NCBI GenBank assembly: GCA_041394885.1
Contig: JAWKHI010000003.1
Location: 124,001 to 188,000, forward strand
Reading direction: 5' to 3'
Source of the DNA: DSOI01 sp041394885
Lineage (GTDB): Bacteria; Acidobacteriota; Terriglobia; Bryobacterales; Bryobacteraceae
DNA length: 64,000 nt
Both the position numbers and the translations under genes were made by a program. The notes beneath the pieces are model-generated. The model worked only from the letters and a program-made list of their open reading frames with translations, did no database searches and was not told where the DNA came from. Below are positions 16,648 through 26,098 of the stretch, piece by piece. Numbering within the stretch: the first letter of the stretch is position 1; each line of letters starts with the position of its first letter.

Positions 16648-18285
16648 CTACTGATAGTGGACCTGTGTACCGCTGTAACTCTCCCACACGATCGACGCCA
16701 TGTCCAGGCCCGTCGCAGTGAAGCGGGCGGGTCGCGTGAAGTGTTGGACCAGAAGCGTACCGGCCGGAATATTTTGCGGGAGGACCATGCTCGGCGCCAT
16801 GGAGGCCAGGATATCTCGGGGCACGGTGTACCGGCCAGCCTCGGATTCCACCGTGCATCCGAAAGAGGTGTAGATCTCGCCGTTAGCCCCCGCAAGCGAA
16901 CCACCCTGGATGACGACGAATCCGCCCGGCGAGCCGCCACGCCAAGTGACGGTGAGGGGTTGGGCGCGGCTCACCGAGGTGATGGTTGTTTGCTCGTTCC
17001 AGATCATGGGACTCGATGCTTCGATGGCGGCTTCGGCGGGTCCCACATCGGGCCCACCGGGGGCGCGGAAGCGATAACTTCCGCCGCCAGAGGCCGGAAT
17101 GATTAGGCGTGAGGCGGGGCTGCTATCGTCCACGGAGAAAGCATAGTTGGAGACGACGTTCTGCCGGGATAGTGTGCGGGTGCTGCCGTCGGGCAAAGTG
17201 AGCGTCACCGAAGGGCCAGCGTCGAGGTTCTTTATTATCGGCGAGGTGAAGGGGTTCTGGGTGCGCCACGTTGTTACGACGCAGCCCGGATTGGCAAAGC
17301 CCGCTACGGCTCCCCAGTTGGACGAGTCGAATGGCGTGTAGCGGAGGAATTGAGCGGTGGCCGAATCCTGGGTCAGCATGCGGGCGGGTTGGCCCGCGAT
17401 CGACTGAATGTAGGACTGGAACTTGACCAGGTAGAACCAGCCGAGGTTCAACTCGGCCTTTCCGGCACCGAGAAGGCGTTCGGTGTCGGCGGCCGGGGAG
17501 AACCAGTCGCTACAAACACGGCCCGTCTCGGCGACGGGGAATGACACGAAGTTGCTCATGCGGTCGCCAGTCTTGGCATAGGCCGAAGCGTAGCAGCCGG
17601 AAACGCCCTGGGGAACCTCCACGATAACTTGGTCCAGCCCAGGAAACGTGGACCGCCCGTGGTAGATAACCCGCGCGGGTTTGTTGGCGATGTAGAACTC
17701 GAACGGCAGGTTGGAGAGGTTCTGCGGCGAGGCGATCGGACGAGTCTCGTCGTTGGGGTCGGGTCCGAGACCGGTTCCCCAGAATATGACGGTCTGGCCC
17801 GGGTTGGCGGAATGCACCGGGGAGATGAGGGCGTAGTCGACGTCGTGAACGGCGGCATTGCCGAGGCCGTTGCCGCCGAGGGTGAGAATGCCGAAGGCGC
17901 TTTGAACCACGGTGAACGCGAAAGCGGCGCTCGTCTGGCCGGCGTAGGTAACGGTGAGGGAGCCCGAGCCCGTCGGTGTGGAGGAGGGGAGGATGGCGGC
18001 GATCTGCGTTGGCGATACGTAGTACGGGATCGCCTCACGGGTGACGCCGGCGACGGTCACCTTGATGGAGACGCCGGCGAGATTGGGGTTCAGAGCCGGC
18101 GTGAAGCCCTGCTGGGTGATTCCGGCGGGCGCCATGTTCTGGCCGTAGAGGACAAAGATGCCTCCCTGGGCGATTCCATAATTGGGTGTGCCGGGCAGGA
18201 GGTAGCTGTAGTTGTTTTGGATGCCGGTGACGCGGGGCTGGGCGAGCGCCAGCGCACTGTAGGCGAGGAGCAGGAAAAGGCGCAT
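16648..18285 (-). CDS. Secreted TIGR03437 (Solibacter-type) IPT/TIG-like protein
   Basis: A 545-residue exported protein with a signal peptide (MRLFLLLAYSALALAQ). Residues 17 to about 240 carry the TIGR03437 domain typical of Solibacter, with its markers YYVSPTQIAAILPSSTPTGS, TVVQSAFGI and FWGTGLGPDPNDETRP. These domains are related to IPT/TIG Ig-like folds. The second half is beta-rich, with several Cys, and ends in an Ig-like section (LTVTWRGGSPGGFVVIQGG). No enzymatic motif is visible. It follows the small lipoprotein gene by 8 bases and is probably cotranscribed. Adhesion or matrix roles are often guessed; nothing here proves one. Confidence 0.85.
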   Translation of the reverse strand: MRLFLLLAYSALALAQPRVTGIQNNYSYLLPGTPNYGIAQGGIFVLYGQNMAPAGITQQGFTPALNPNLAGVSIKVTVAGVTREAIPYYVSPTQIAAILPSSTPTGSGSLTVTYAGQTSAAFAFTVVQSAFGILTLGGNGLGNAAVHDVDYALISPVHSANPGQTVIFWGTGLGPDPNDETRPIASPQNLSNLPFEFYIANKPARVIYHGRSTFPGLDQVIVEVPQGVSGCYASAYAKTGDRMSNFVSFPVAETGRVCSDWFSPAADTERLLGAGKAELNLGWFYLVKFQSYIQSIAGQPARMLTQDSATAQFLRYTPFDSSNWGAVAGFANPGCVVTTWRTQNPFTSPIIKNLDAGPSVTLTLPDGSTRTLSRQNVVSNYAFSVDDSSPASRLIIPASGGGSYRFRAPGGPDVGPAEAAIEASSPMIWNEQTTITSVSRAQPLTVTWRGGSPGGFVVIQGGSLAGANGEIYTSFGCTVESEAGRYTVPRDILASMAPSMVLPQNIPAGTLLVQHFTRPARFTATGLDMASIVWESYSGTQVHYQ

Positions 18286-18293
18286 GTCGGTAT

Positions 18294-18614
18294 CTACTTT
18301 TTCTTCTTGAGACGGGCGAAGAAGGATTCGGGTGGTCCGCTGAGGGAGCCATCGCTGTTCACGGTAAACACGGTGATTTCGCCATCGACGTCCAGGGTGA
18401 TCTTACTCCCCGCGACTTTGTACTTGGCTTCGCCGCCAAGTCCGTGGATGGATACGAAGGCTTTGCCATCTCCGAGAAACTCGATAGACACGTTCGCCTG
18501 GGCGTTTTCATAGGTGCCCTTGATCTCGCCGGCGGCGGCTGAACTCGAGCATGCCAGACACAGCAGCGCCAGAACTTGTGCGGAGGCGAGGATCCGGGAC
18601 AGATTCTTCTTCAT
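18294..18614 (-). CDS. Small predicted lipoprotein
   Basis: A 106-residue protein with a lipoprotein signal (VLALLCLACSS, lipobox LCLAC). The mature part is a short beta-rich domain (GTYENAQANVSIEFLGDGKA, YKVAGSKITLDVDGEITVFTV) resembling small lipocalin-like or beta-barrel 'copper resistance NlpE-like' folds, but without a definite family. It ends in a run of lysines. First gene of a likely two-gene unit with the TIGR03437 protein. Confidence 0.8.
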   Translation of the reverse strand: MKKNLSRILASAQVLALLCLACSSSAAAGEIKGTYENAQANVSIEFLGDGKAFVSIHGLGGEAKYKVAGSKITLDVDGEITVFTVNSDGSLSGPPESFFARLKKKK

Positions 18615-18782
18615 ACCAAGGTATAAATCCTTTCATGGACATGCTCTTCGCGGCCCGAAGATCGATATACGACAATGGGATCGGGCTGACGCACGGGGCA
18701 GGCACCCGACCCAGTGTGGCGGTTCGGCGGCGGGAAGTCCTTACGGACTCCTCAAGAATCCTAAAGACCGGCGGTTTACGGC

Positions 18783-21476
18783 ATGCGTGGGCACATCTGG
18801 CGCTTTTCAAGCTGTGAATTTGACGATCGAAGACGGGAACTTCGCGTGGACGGGCGCCTTGTCGATGTCGAGGTCAAGCCGCTCGATGTGTTGCATCAGT
18901 TGCTGCTGCGACCGGGCGAGGTGGTGACCAAGGGAGAACTGCTAGAGGCAGTCTGGCCAAGTACGCAGGTGGTGGAGGGGTCGCTCGCGACAGCGGTTTC
19001 CAAGCTGCGGAAGGCACTCCGTCCTTATGAAGATGTCGTGGTGACGCTGCCACGGGCGGGTTATCTGCTTTCGGCGGCCCCGGTGCGGCGGGAGGCGGCG
19101 CCCGACGGGGTCTCATGGCCGCAACTGGAGCTCCATGCGGCTGACGCCGTACCGGGGCGACCGCATTGGTTGCTGGAGGAGCGGTTGTCGAATTCCCCGT
19201 ACCGGGAGGTGTGGCTGGCGAGGAATCCCAAGACCGGGGAGCGGCGGGTATTCAAATTCGCCCTGGATGAGCATGGGCTCCAGTCCCTGAAGCGCGAGGC
19301 GGCGCTTGCCCGGCTCATCGGTCAGGAGACCGCCGATTGCTCGAATCTGGTGCGGCTGCTCGAGTGGAATTTTGCTCAGCATCCCTATTTCGTCGAGAGT
19401 GAGTACGCCGGTCCGGATCTCCGAACGTGGGCCGATGCGCATGGGGGCCTCGGGACGATTCCGCCTCGGAAAAGACTGGGCATTGCGATGGCCGTGGCCA
19501 AGGCGGTAGCCCGCGTTCACTCGCTCGACATTCTGCACAAGGACCTGAAGCCGGCGAACATCATGGTCGAAGAGCCCTCGGATGAATCCGGAGAACTGCG
19601 GGTCCGCCTCGGCGACCTTGGGAGCGCATCGTTGTTGAACGCTCGGGATCTGGCGGGGCTGGAGATCACCGACCTGGCGCTGGCTCAGGGAGAGGGTTCG
19701 GCGGGGACCACTCAGTACTCGGCGCCGGAAGTTCTGGCCGGCCTGGCTCCCCAACGCGCTTCGGACGTGTACGCACTCGGTCTCCTGATTTTTCAATTGG
19801 CGGCGGGCGATTTTCGAAAATCACTCGCGCCCGGCTGGGAGCGTGACGTTGCCGATCCCCGGCTTCAGGAGATGATTGCTAGTGCCGCGGCGGGCGATCC
19901 GGCAAGGCGTGAGAGTTCCGCGGCTGCGCTGGCGGAGCGTCTGAGCGCGACTCTCCGCGAGGCGCCCGATATCGCGCCGCCACCGGCGCCCCCCGGCGGC
20001 TGGAATTCATCGCGATGGATCGCCGGCTCGGCCGCCGCGCTGGCGCTTCTCGGTCTTTCCGTGTGGCTGTTCCGGCATGGGCAGAAGGAGACCGCTTCAC
20101 CCGGTTCCAGGGAGGCGTCTCTCCCGACCGTCGCTGTGCTGCCGCTCGAAGGCGATTCCAAGGGCTTCGGGGTGGCGCTCGCTGACGAAGTGGCAGCCAC
20201 GCTTTTGCGCGCGCGGGGGTTGGCGGTGCGGCCGGTCGGCCGAACCGCCCCGGGCGATCCCATGCGGGCCGGAACCGAGATGAAGGCGGATCGGGTGGTG
20301 ACGGGACGATTCCGGACAGGGGATGGAAAACTCCTTGTGTCGCTTTCGGCTATTGACGTAAAGTCCGGCCGGCTGATTTGGCAGGACTCGCTGCAAGCTC
20401 CGGCTGATAGCCTGATCGCGCTGCAGGTGCAGTTGACACTCCGTGTGCGTGGCGGCCTGGCGCGTGCGCTGGGAGGAACGCCTCCCAATGAAGGGCCCGA
20501 GCCAGTGAACGAAGTGGCCTACAAACTGTTTCTCGAGAGCGCCGGCTTGGCTAGCGATCCGAGGGAGAACCGCCCGGCAATCCAGATGCTCGAACGGACA
20601 GTCGCCCTTGACCCCGGATTCGCGCCGGCATGGCAGGCACTGTCGGGGCGCTACTACCTGGAGGCGCGCTACAGCGGCGGCGGCCGCGATTGGCTGGAAC
20701 GGGCGGACCGGGCCAATCAGCGGGTGCTCGCGCTTGACCCTGACTCGGTGCCGGCGGCAGCGAGCCTCGCCATCGCGCTGGTGGAACGGGGACAATTGGA
20801 GCAGGCGCACAGCCGGGCATTGGACGCAGTGCGGCGGCGGCCCGACAGCGTGGAAGCCCACTTCGCGCTCAGCTATGTGCTGCGTTTCGCCGGGCTGTTG
20901 CGAGAGTCGGCGGAGGAGTGCGAGACGGCCTATCTGCTCGATCCGAGAAGCGGCACATCGGGAGTCCGGTCCTGCGCGGTGGTATTTTTGCTGTTGGGCG
21001 ATGGGCCGCGAACGGCAAATTATCTCCGTCTGGACGAGGGCTCGGAATTCGAGGCGGCTCTGCTGATGGATCTCTACCTGCGGATGGGGCAGCGTGCGGA
21101 AGCGCTGAGACTGGCTGCGGCTCACCCGGCAGCGGAAGGAACCGGCGCCCATTTGCTGGCGGCGTGCGCCGCCGATGCAAGGTCCATTCGCGCAAATCGG
21201 GCCGCGGCGGGACTTGCATTGTCCGATGATCCGGAGTCGAACTATTTCAATGCGGGCCGGCTGGCGTTCTGCGGGCACAGGGACGAAGCGGTCCACTTTC
21301 TGCGCGTGGCTATCGCGGGCGGTTACTGCGCCTATCCGGCGTTAGAGCAGGATCCCTTTCTCGCATCCATCCGGGAGCACCCGGAGTTCGCCGGGCTGCG
21401 GGTGTCAGGCAAGGCGTGCCAGGAACGCTTCGTGCGAGGTAGGGCGCGGGTTGCAGGGCGAAAAATGCGGGGATGA
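18783..21476 (+). CDS. Membrane regulator: winged helix + Ser/Thr kinase + TolB-like + TPR
   Basis: An 897-residue four-part protein. Residues 5-98 are an OmpR/ToxR-type winged helix (LDVLHQLLLRPGEVVTKGEL, then VVVTLPRAGYLL). Residues about 130-390 are a Ser/Thr kinase domain: Lys158 (VFKFA), catalytic loop His252-Lys-Asp254 (HKDLKPANI), Asp278-Leu-Gly and APE at 314-316. The glycine loop is degenerate (LSNSPYREVWLA). One membrane helix spans 412-430. Residues 440-570 form a TolB-like domain (VAVLPLEGD), and the rest contains TPR repeats. DNA-binding and kinase parts should face the cytoplasm and TolB/TPR parts the periplasm. It resembles CadC/ToxR-type membrane transcription factors with a kinase inserted. 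Target genes are unknown. Confidence 0.88.
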   Translation: MRGHIWRFSSCEFDDRRRELRVDGRLVDVEVKPLDVLHQLLLRPGEVVTKGELLEAVWPSTQVVEGSLATAVSKLRKALRPYEDVVVTLPRAGYLLSAAPVRREAAPDGVSWPQLELHAADAVPGRPHWLLEERLSNSPYREVWLARNPKTGERRVFKFALDEHGLQSLKREAALARLIGQETADCSNLVRLLEWNFAQHPYFVESEYAGPDLRTWADAHGGLGTIPPRKRLGIAMAVAKAVARVHSLDILHKDLKPANIMVEEPSDESGELRVRLGDLGSASLLNARDLAGLEITDLALAQGEGSAGTTQYSAPEVLAGLAPQRASDVYALGLLIFQLAAGDFRKSLAPGWERDVADPRLQEMIASAAAGDPARRESSAAALAERLSATLREAPDIAPPPAPPGGWNSSRWIAGSAAALALLGLSVWLFRHGQKETASPGSREASLPTVAVLPLEGDSKGFGVALADEVAATLLRARGLAVRPVGRTAPGDPMRAGTEMKADRVVTGRFRTGDGKLLVSLSAIDVKSGRLIWQDSLQAPADSLIALQVQLTLRVRGGLARALGGTPPNEGPEPVNEVAYKLFLESAGLASDPRENRPAIQMLERTVALDPGFAPAWQALSGRYYLEARYSGGGRDWLERADRANQRVLALDPDSVPAAASLAIALVERGQLEQAHSRALDAVRRRPDSVEAHFALSYVLRFAGLLRESAEECETAYLLDPRSGTSGVRSCAVVFLLLGDGPRTANYLRLDEGSEFEAALLMDLYLRMGQRAEALRLAAAHPAAEGTGAHLLAACAADARSIRANRAAAGLALSDDPESNYFNAGRLAFCGHRDEAVHFLRVAIAGGYCAYPALEQDPFLASIREHPEFAGLRVSGKACQERFVRGRARVAGRKMRG

Positions 21477-21556
21477 CCGGTGCGGTGGCGGGGTGCCCCA
21501 GCCAACCCATCCTAGCTCGCTCTCGAGCCTTGCGGGGCTGTGAAATCAGGGAAAAA

Positions 21557-22081
21557 CTACCCTCCTGCATTGGGCGCTGAGGGAAGAAAGGTGCCGTCAT
21601 GCGTCCGGCGCAACCGTGTCGCGAGTCTGCGCGCGATGCGGCTGAGAAGCGCGAGAGCGCCCTTATCTATTTGCTGTTGTACCCGGCTCGACCAAAAGAC
21701 CAGGACCGCCTCGACCCGGTCGTCGACGGCGACAGGCACAGCGACGGCGGCGCGAATGCGCGGACTGGTCCGCAAGCCGGACAATGGCCAGTCCCGGTCG
21801 CACGTTGCGTCCGGCATCCATTGCGGGCGTCTGCGAATATAGGCTCTTCCTACGATGCCTTGCCCTTTGCCGATGGGTGTCCGCGATAAGGCATAGCGGA
21901 ACGTCTGCGCCCACGGCGCCTCAGGAAGCGACCATGCGTTTACAGGCTCCAGCAGTTCCTTCGCGGGGTCGAGAAAGTATGCATTGCCGATGGGCCAACC
22001 GGTGACACGGCAACCTGTCCGCAGCGCCCGCTGCAAGAGCGTGAGGTCGACCAGGGGCGGCGTATCGAGTTGCTTCGTCAT
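21557..22081 (-). CDS. GAF-domain protein
   Basis: A 174-residue soluble protein made of one GAF domain (residues about 14-155): a small-molecule sensor fold with GNAYFLDPAKELLEPVNAW, GQGIVGRAYIRRRPQWMPD and AAVAVPVAVDDRVEAVLVFW. No output domain is attached. Its ATG overlaps the stop of the antiporter gene by 4 bases, so the two are translationally coupled and the GAF protein may regulate the antiporter. This link is inferred from gene order only. Confidence 0.85.
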   Translation of the reverse strand: MTKQLDTPPLVDLTLLQRALRTGCRVTGWPIGNAYFLDPAKELLEPVNAWSLPEAPWAQTFRYALSRTPIGKGQGIVGRAYIRRRPQWMPDATCDRDWPLSGLRTSPRIRAAVAVPVAVDDRVEAVLVFWSSRVQQQIDKGALALLSRIARRLATRLRRTHDGTFLPSAPNAGG

Positions 22082-23931
22082 GCGCTGGTAATATGCACGT
22101 CATGTTCCGTTGCCTCCGGCTCCGCATGCTGCGGAGGGATCAGGCAAATCACGCGGCTCCCAGGGGGAATGGTATCGGGAAATCCATGGGTAAGGATTGT
22201 CAGCTTCTTCCCGTTGTCGTGAATCAGGCAAAAAGGGATCGCATCCAAGCCATACATGGCTTGGAATTCCGCAACGCCGAACAGCGGCGTGAGCGGGGTG
22301 GTCTTGAAGACATAGCCGCGATCGAAGCGGCTAACCAGGTTGTCGTAATAGACGTCGGGGGCAAACAGTGGCCGTCCGGAAAGATGCCGTGCCGTCTCCT
22401 TACGATCCGAACTTTCGGCGCTCGCACGCACCTGATAGGTTTCCGCGCGGCCGAACAGGCGTGAGAGGTGAAGGGCAGCCAGGGAATTGGTATCTGGGCT
22501 GGGCGTGAAGGCAATTACGCGCCCGATACCCTGGAGGTCAATGCCGGTGGTGACTTCTTCCGAAGCCGGATTGCCGTAGTAGGCGGGGAAGCCTTTGATC
22601 CGTGCCCGCGTTACGTTGGACCAATCGCTGTCGATGAACGCTACCGCAATATTCTCCCGCTGCAGGAGCCCGGCGAGTTCCACGAGTTTGCGATGCGCCC
22701 CCACGATGAGAATGCCTTGGGGGTCGGCGTCGGCGATGCCCAGCCAGTTGGCGAGCGGCGCCGCGCCCAGTCCGTACACCGCCACGGTGACGATCACAAC
22801 CATGAACACGAGCGGCACGATGATTCGCGCGCCGTCGACTCCGGCTTCGACCAGCCGCCCGGCGAGGATGGAACTGACCGCAACCGCGACGATACCGCGT
22901 GGCGCGAGCCCGGCCAGAAAAGTTCGCTCCGCCCTGGTCAAGCCGGACCGTATCGTCGACACCAACACGGCCGCCGGGCGAACCACAAAGATCAGAGCCG
23001 CAATGAAAAGCGCCGCTCCGGGGCCGAGTTGCCGCAGGTCGGCGAAGCTCAACCTTGCCGCCAGAATGATAAAGAGACTCGAGATCAGAAGCACGCGCAG
23101 GTCCTCCTTGAACTCGAGGATGCGATGCACCGATACCCAGCGTTGATTGGCAAGCACCACGCCCATCACGGTCACCGCCACCAAACCCGTCTCAGGGCGA
23201 ATGTGGTTTGAGAGAGTAAAGGTACCGACGACGGCTGCGAGCGAAAAAGGGTTGAGGAGGGAATCCGGGATAAGAAAGGCTCGCAGCGCGCCGACGATGA
23301 GCGCGGCGGTGACCACGCCCGCCAACGCTCCGATGAGGACACCGGAGCAATAGCGCCAGATCAGCGCCGAACTCCAGCCGTCGAACACGTTCGCCGCGAT
23401 GGCCTCATAGGCAAGCACGGCGAGTAGAGCGCCGATCGGGTCTATGAGGATGCCCTCCCACCGCGCCACGGTCGCGACTTGGCCCTTGGGCCGAACGTGC
23501 TGCAGCAGCGGCAACACCACAGTGGGGCCGGTGACGGTGAGGATTGCCCCGAGCAGCAATGCCAGCTTCCAATGCATGCCGAGTATTGCCATCGCGAGTC
23601 CGGTGGCCAGAAGCCATGTGAGCAGCGCGCCTATCGTCACAAGGTTGCGGACGGCCGCGGTCTCGCGCAGGTCCCGGAAGCGCAATCCCAGACCGCCTTC
23701 GAACAGGATGAGCGCTACCGAGATCGAAACCGCCGGCAACAGAAGTGCGCCGAAGAGTTCATCGGGATGCAGCAAGCCGGTAGCCGGACCGGCCGCGAGG
23801 CCAAATAGCAATAGCAGAAGGATTGCCGGAAACTTCAACCTCCATGCGATCCACCGGGCTGTGAATCCGAGAGTGACGATCGCGGTAAGACCAATGAGTT
23901 GTCTTTCCAATCCGTCCCTCCCTTCGTTCAC
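22078..23931 (-). CDS. Cation:proton antiporter with TrkA-N-like domain
   Basis: A 617-residue membrane protein of the CPA1/NhaP class. About twelve helices fill residues 10-400; the ion-site region is ILFEGGLGLRFRD and the conserved ILTVTGPTVVLPLL and EGILIDPIGALLAVL. Residues about 405-530 look like a Rossmann TrkA-N domain (ILIVGAHRKLVELAGLL, VAFIDSDWSNV), with a further C-terminal domain. It exchanges Na+ or K+ for H+ and so serves pH and osmotic balance. Both ends overlap neighbours by 4 bases (AsmA upstream, GAF downstream), which indicates one transcript. Confidence 0.9.
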   Translation of the reverse strand: MNEGRDGLERQLIGLTAIVTLGFTARWIAWRLKFPAILLLLLFGLAAGPATGLLHPDELFGALLLPAVSISVALILFEGGLGLRFRDLRETAAVRNLVTIGALLTWLLATGLAMAILGMHWKLALLLGAILTVTGPTVVLPLLQHVRPKGQVATVARWEGILIDPIGALLAVLAYEAIAANVFDGWSSALIWRYCSGVLIGALAGVVTAALIVGALRAFLIPDSLLNPFSLAAVVGTFTLSNHIRPETGLVAVTVMGVVLANQRWVSVHRILEFKEDLRVLLISSLFIILAARLSFADLRQLGPGAALFIAALIFVVRPAAVLVSTIRSGLTRAERTFLAGLAPRGIVAVAVSSILAGRLVEAGVDGARIIVPLVFMVVIVTVAVYGLGAAPLANWLGIADADPQGILIVGAHRKLVELAGLLQRENIAVAFIDSDWSNVTRARIKGFPAYYGNPASEEVTTGIDLQGIGRVIAFTPSPDTNSLAALHLSRLFGRAETYQVRASAESSDRKETARHLSGRPLFAPDVYYDNLVSRFDRGYVFKTTPLTPLFGVAEFQAMYGLDAIPFCLIHDNGKKLTILTHGFPDTIPPGSRVICLIPPQHAEPEATEHDVHITSA

Positions 23932-25481
23932 TCGTCCCGTTTGACCAGGCCCGCGGCATCCAATCCGAATTCCGGCTTGGAGCGCGTGCCTGAGATCTTG
24001 ATCGGGACCACAGCCCCCGCCTTTCTCCGGCCAAAGAGCGGATCCACCGCCTTGAGAAGGACCGACCTGAAGCCGGTGACCGTTTCGGAAACCTTGGCGT
24101 CCATTCGAAGAGTTCCGGTCAGATCGACGCTTTCATCACGCAAGTCGAATGCGCCATCGAGCCGGACGCCTACACCCGGCACCTCGAAAGAGAGCTGGCG
24201 GAAGCGAATTATTCCCGACGCCAAGCGGAAGCTTCCGGCCAGCCCGGTAGAAACATCGTCGATAGCGGCATTCTCGGGTTCGCCGAGGCCCTTTCGGCTC
24301 AAACTGTCTATCTTGTCCTGAATCGCCGGCTGCTGGAATTTCCCATTCTCGACCTCGAAGGCGCCGTTCAGCCGCAAGCGCTCGATCACGTCACCTTGGC
24401 CGGGAGGCAAGTCCAGCCGCGTCTGAAAACGAATGGGACCCCGCAAAAGAGGCTTGCCGCCGCGCATTGCCAAGCGGAGCATGTCCTCGATTCGCGCTCG
24501 GCGCACCCGCACGTCCAGGCTTACCCCTTTTCCCTTCACACCTTCTCGTCCTTCGATCGCTCCCCGCGCCACGACACTCGATTTCAGGAACTGGGCGTTG
24601 ACCGGTTCCAGCCGTGTGTCGCCATTGGTGCCGTCCACGATCGCATGGAACTGAGTTTTGAGATGCACGGGATTCCCGCTGATTTCGAGAGCGAACCGCG
24701 GCACATCCGCTTCGCCATCCACCACGATCTCCTCGAGAAGACCCTGGAACCTACCGTTCGACCGGAGAATTCCGCGAAGACCTTTGAAGTCCGAGAGGTC
24801 CGCGTCTGTCAGTTCGTAGATGCCCTGCAGCGGTGTCAAGGTTGGATCCGGCCCGTTCCAGGGTCCGAACTCGCCGGCCGAGTGGATCAGACCGGGAGGC
24901 TTGGGGTTGGTGAGGCGCGCGGTGTATTTCATGGGATCGGCCAGGCTCACATCTCGCATCCGCAGCATCTGAAGATCGAATTCGAGCGGTTCGCGCCCGG
25001 GTTTTTTCGAGAGGACCCTCAGCTGGGCGCCGTCGGCGATCACCTCCGCGGCGCCGTAATTTGGGCTGGCGCCGTTCGGGTTGGCGGGCTCGGACTCAGG
25101 CTGAGCCGAATCGTTCCCTCGCGGGATTACGATCCGAAGACCCGCCAGCCGCACCGACGATGCGCGGGGGGCCGGCGCCAGTATACCCAGGCCACCGCGA
25201 ATCTCCATTCGGTCGATTTCGAACAAGGGCGGAACGTCGTTACGGCTTCTGTGCCGGAAAACAACCCCCGTCATCGTCGCCGACGGCGGAAGCAACGATA
25301 CGGCAACGTGCTCGACAGTGACCGAGCTCTCGAAGCGGTCTCGGGCCACTGCAGCAAGCCTTTCCCGCACCACACGATCCACCCAAGGCCCACCGATGAG
25401 AGGGGCAACTGCCAGAATCGCCACCAGTGCGGCCGCTGCTCCGGCGGAGACGGCGACAATAGATCGAGTTGTGCGGTTCAT
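23928..25481 (-). CDS. AsmA-family protein
   Basis: A 517-residue protein with one N-terminal membrane helix (SIVAVSAGAAAALVAILAVAP) and a long beta-rich periplasmic part. It contains the AsmA signature DRFESSVTVEHVAVSLLPP and the late block GVRLDGAFDLRDESVDLTGTLRM typical of AsmA C-terminal domains. AsmA-like proteins form bridge-like grooves thought to move phospholipids to the outer membrane. I start at the ATG 25481, where the membrane helix begins, rather than 21 codons upstream. The stop overlaps the antiporter start by 4 bases. Confidence 0.87.
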   Translation of the reverse strand: MNRTTRSIVAVSAGAAAALVAILAVAPLIGGPWVDRVVRERLAAVARDRFESSVTVEHVAVSLLPPSATMTGVVFRHRSRNDVPPLFEIDRMEIRGGLGILAPAPRASSVRLAGLRIVIPRGNDSAQPESEPANPNGASPNYGAAEVIADGAQLRVLSKKPGREPLEFDLQMLRMRDVSLADPMKYTARLTNPKPPGLIHSAGEFGPWNGPDPTLTPLQGIYELTDADLSDFKGLRGILRSNGRFQGLLEEIVVDGEADVPRFALEISGNPVHLKTQFHAIVDGTNGDTRLEPVNAQFLKSSVVARGAIEGREGVKGKGVSLDVRVRRARIEDMLRLAMRGGKPLLRGPIRFQTRLDLPPGQGDVIERLRLNGAFEVENGKFQQPAIQDKIDSLSRKGLGEPENAAIDDVSTGLAGSFRLASGIIRFRQLSFEVPGVGVRLDGAFDLRDESVDLTGTLRMDAKVSETVTGFRSVLLKAVDPLFGRRKAGAVVPIKISGTRSKPEFGLDAAGLVKRDE

Positions 25482-25563
25482 TGGGCCCTCGGTTGACAGG
25501 TTGGCTGGAACAAGAATCGCCCGGCTGCTGGCCGGGCGATTCATTGCAGGGTGTTGGTGACCG

Positions 25564-25776
25564 CTATTTCGCTGTGCTGTGGCGGTTCTTGAGGAAAGCG
25601 TTGATTTCGTCTTCCGCCTTCTCCTTGGAATAGCCGTACTGCTGCTGCAGTCTGCCGGTCAACTGCTCGCGCTTGCCGCCGATCACATCGAGGTCGTCTT
25701 CGGTCAACTTTCCCCACTGTTCGCGGACGGAACCGCGAAACTCTTTCCACTTACCTTCCACCTGATCCCAATTCAT
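25564..25776 (-). CDS. CsbD-family stress protein
   Basis: A 70-residue hydrophilic helical protein of the CsbD family, induced in many bacteria by general stress. It has the full family pattern: NWDQVEGKWKEFRGSVREQW, DDLDVIGGKREQLTGRLQQ and YGYSKEKAEDEINAF. An AAGGAG ribosome site lies upstream. It opens a stretch of small stress genes reading the same way. Confidence 0.95.
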   Translation of the reverse strand: MNWDQVEGKWKEFRGSVREQWGKLTEDDLDVIGGKREQLTGRLQQQYGYSKEKAEDEINAFLKNRHSTAK

Positions 25777-25915
25777 TTATTTGGTACTCCTTATTTTTTC
25801 GGTTTTCCCGATCGGGCTGTCTTGGGGACTTGCTGCCGACCGGTGCTGTTACACGGTCAAGCCAATTCGTGCTCACGCCCGGTTTTGGGAGCGCACCAGT
25901 AGCGCGTTGTCGTGG

Positions 25916-26086
25916 TCACGGAGTGCGGCCCCGGAGTGCCCGCATGAGACCGGTAATCACCAATCCGATCAGGAACACGATGAACAAGATGCGGGCGAAG
26001 TCGGTGGCGACGCCCGCGATGCCGCCGAAGCCGAACATGGCCGCGATGATGGCAAGTACCAGGAATGTGATTGCCCAGCCAAGCAT
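25916..26086 (-). CDS. DUF1328 (YtjA-type) small membrane protein, copy 1
   Basis: A 56-residue peptide with two membrane helices (WAITFLVLAIIAAMFGFGG and ILFIVFLIGLVITGLM) separated by the GIAGVATDFAR loop, the exact layout of the DUF1328/UPF0391 family. A strong ribosome site (AAGGGAG) precedes the ATG at 26086. Function is unknown in the family, although members sit with stress genes. A second copy lies at 34299-34466. Confidence 0.9.
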   Translation of the reverse strand: MLGWAITFLVLAIIAAMFGFGGIAGVATDFARILFIVFLIGLVITGLMRALRGRTP

Positions 26087-26098
26087 AGTCTTCTCCCT

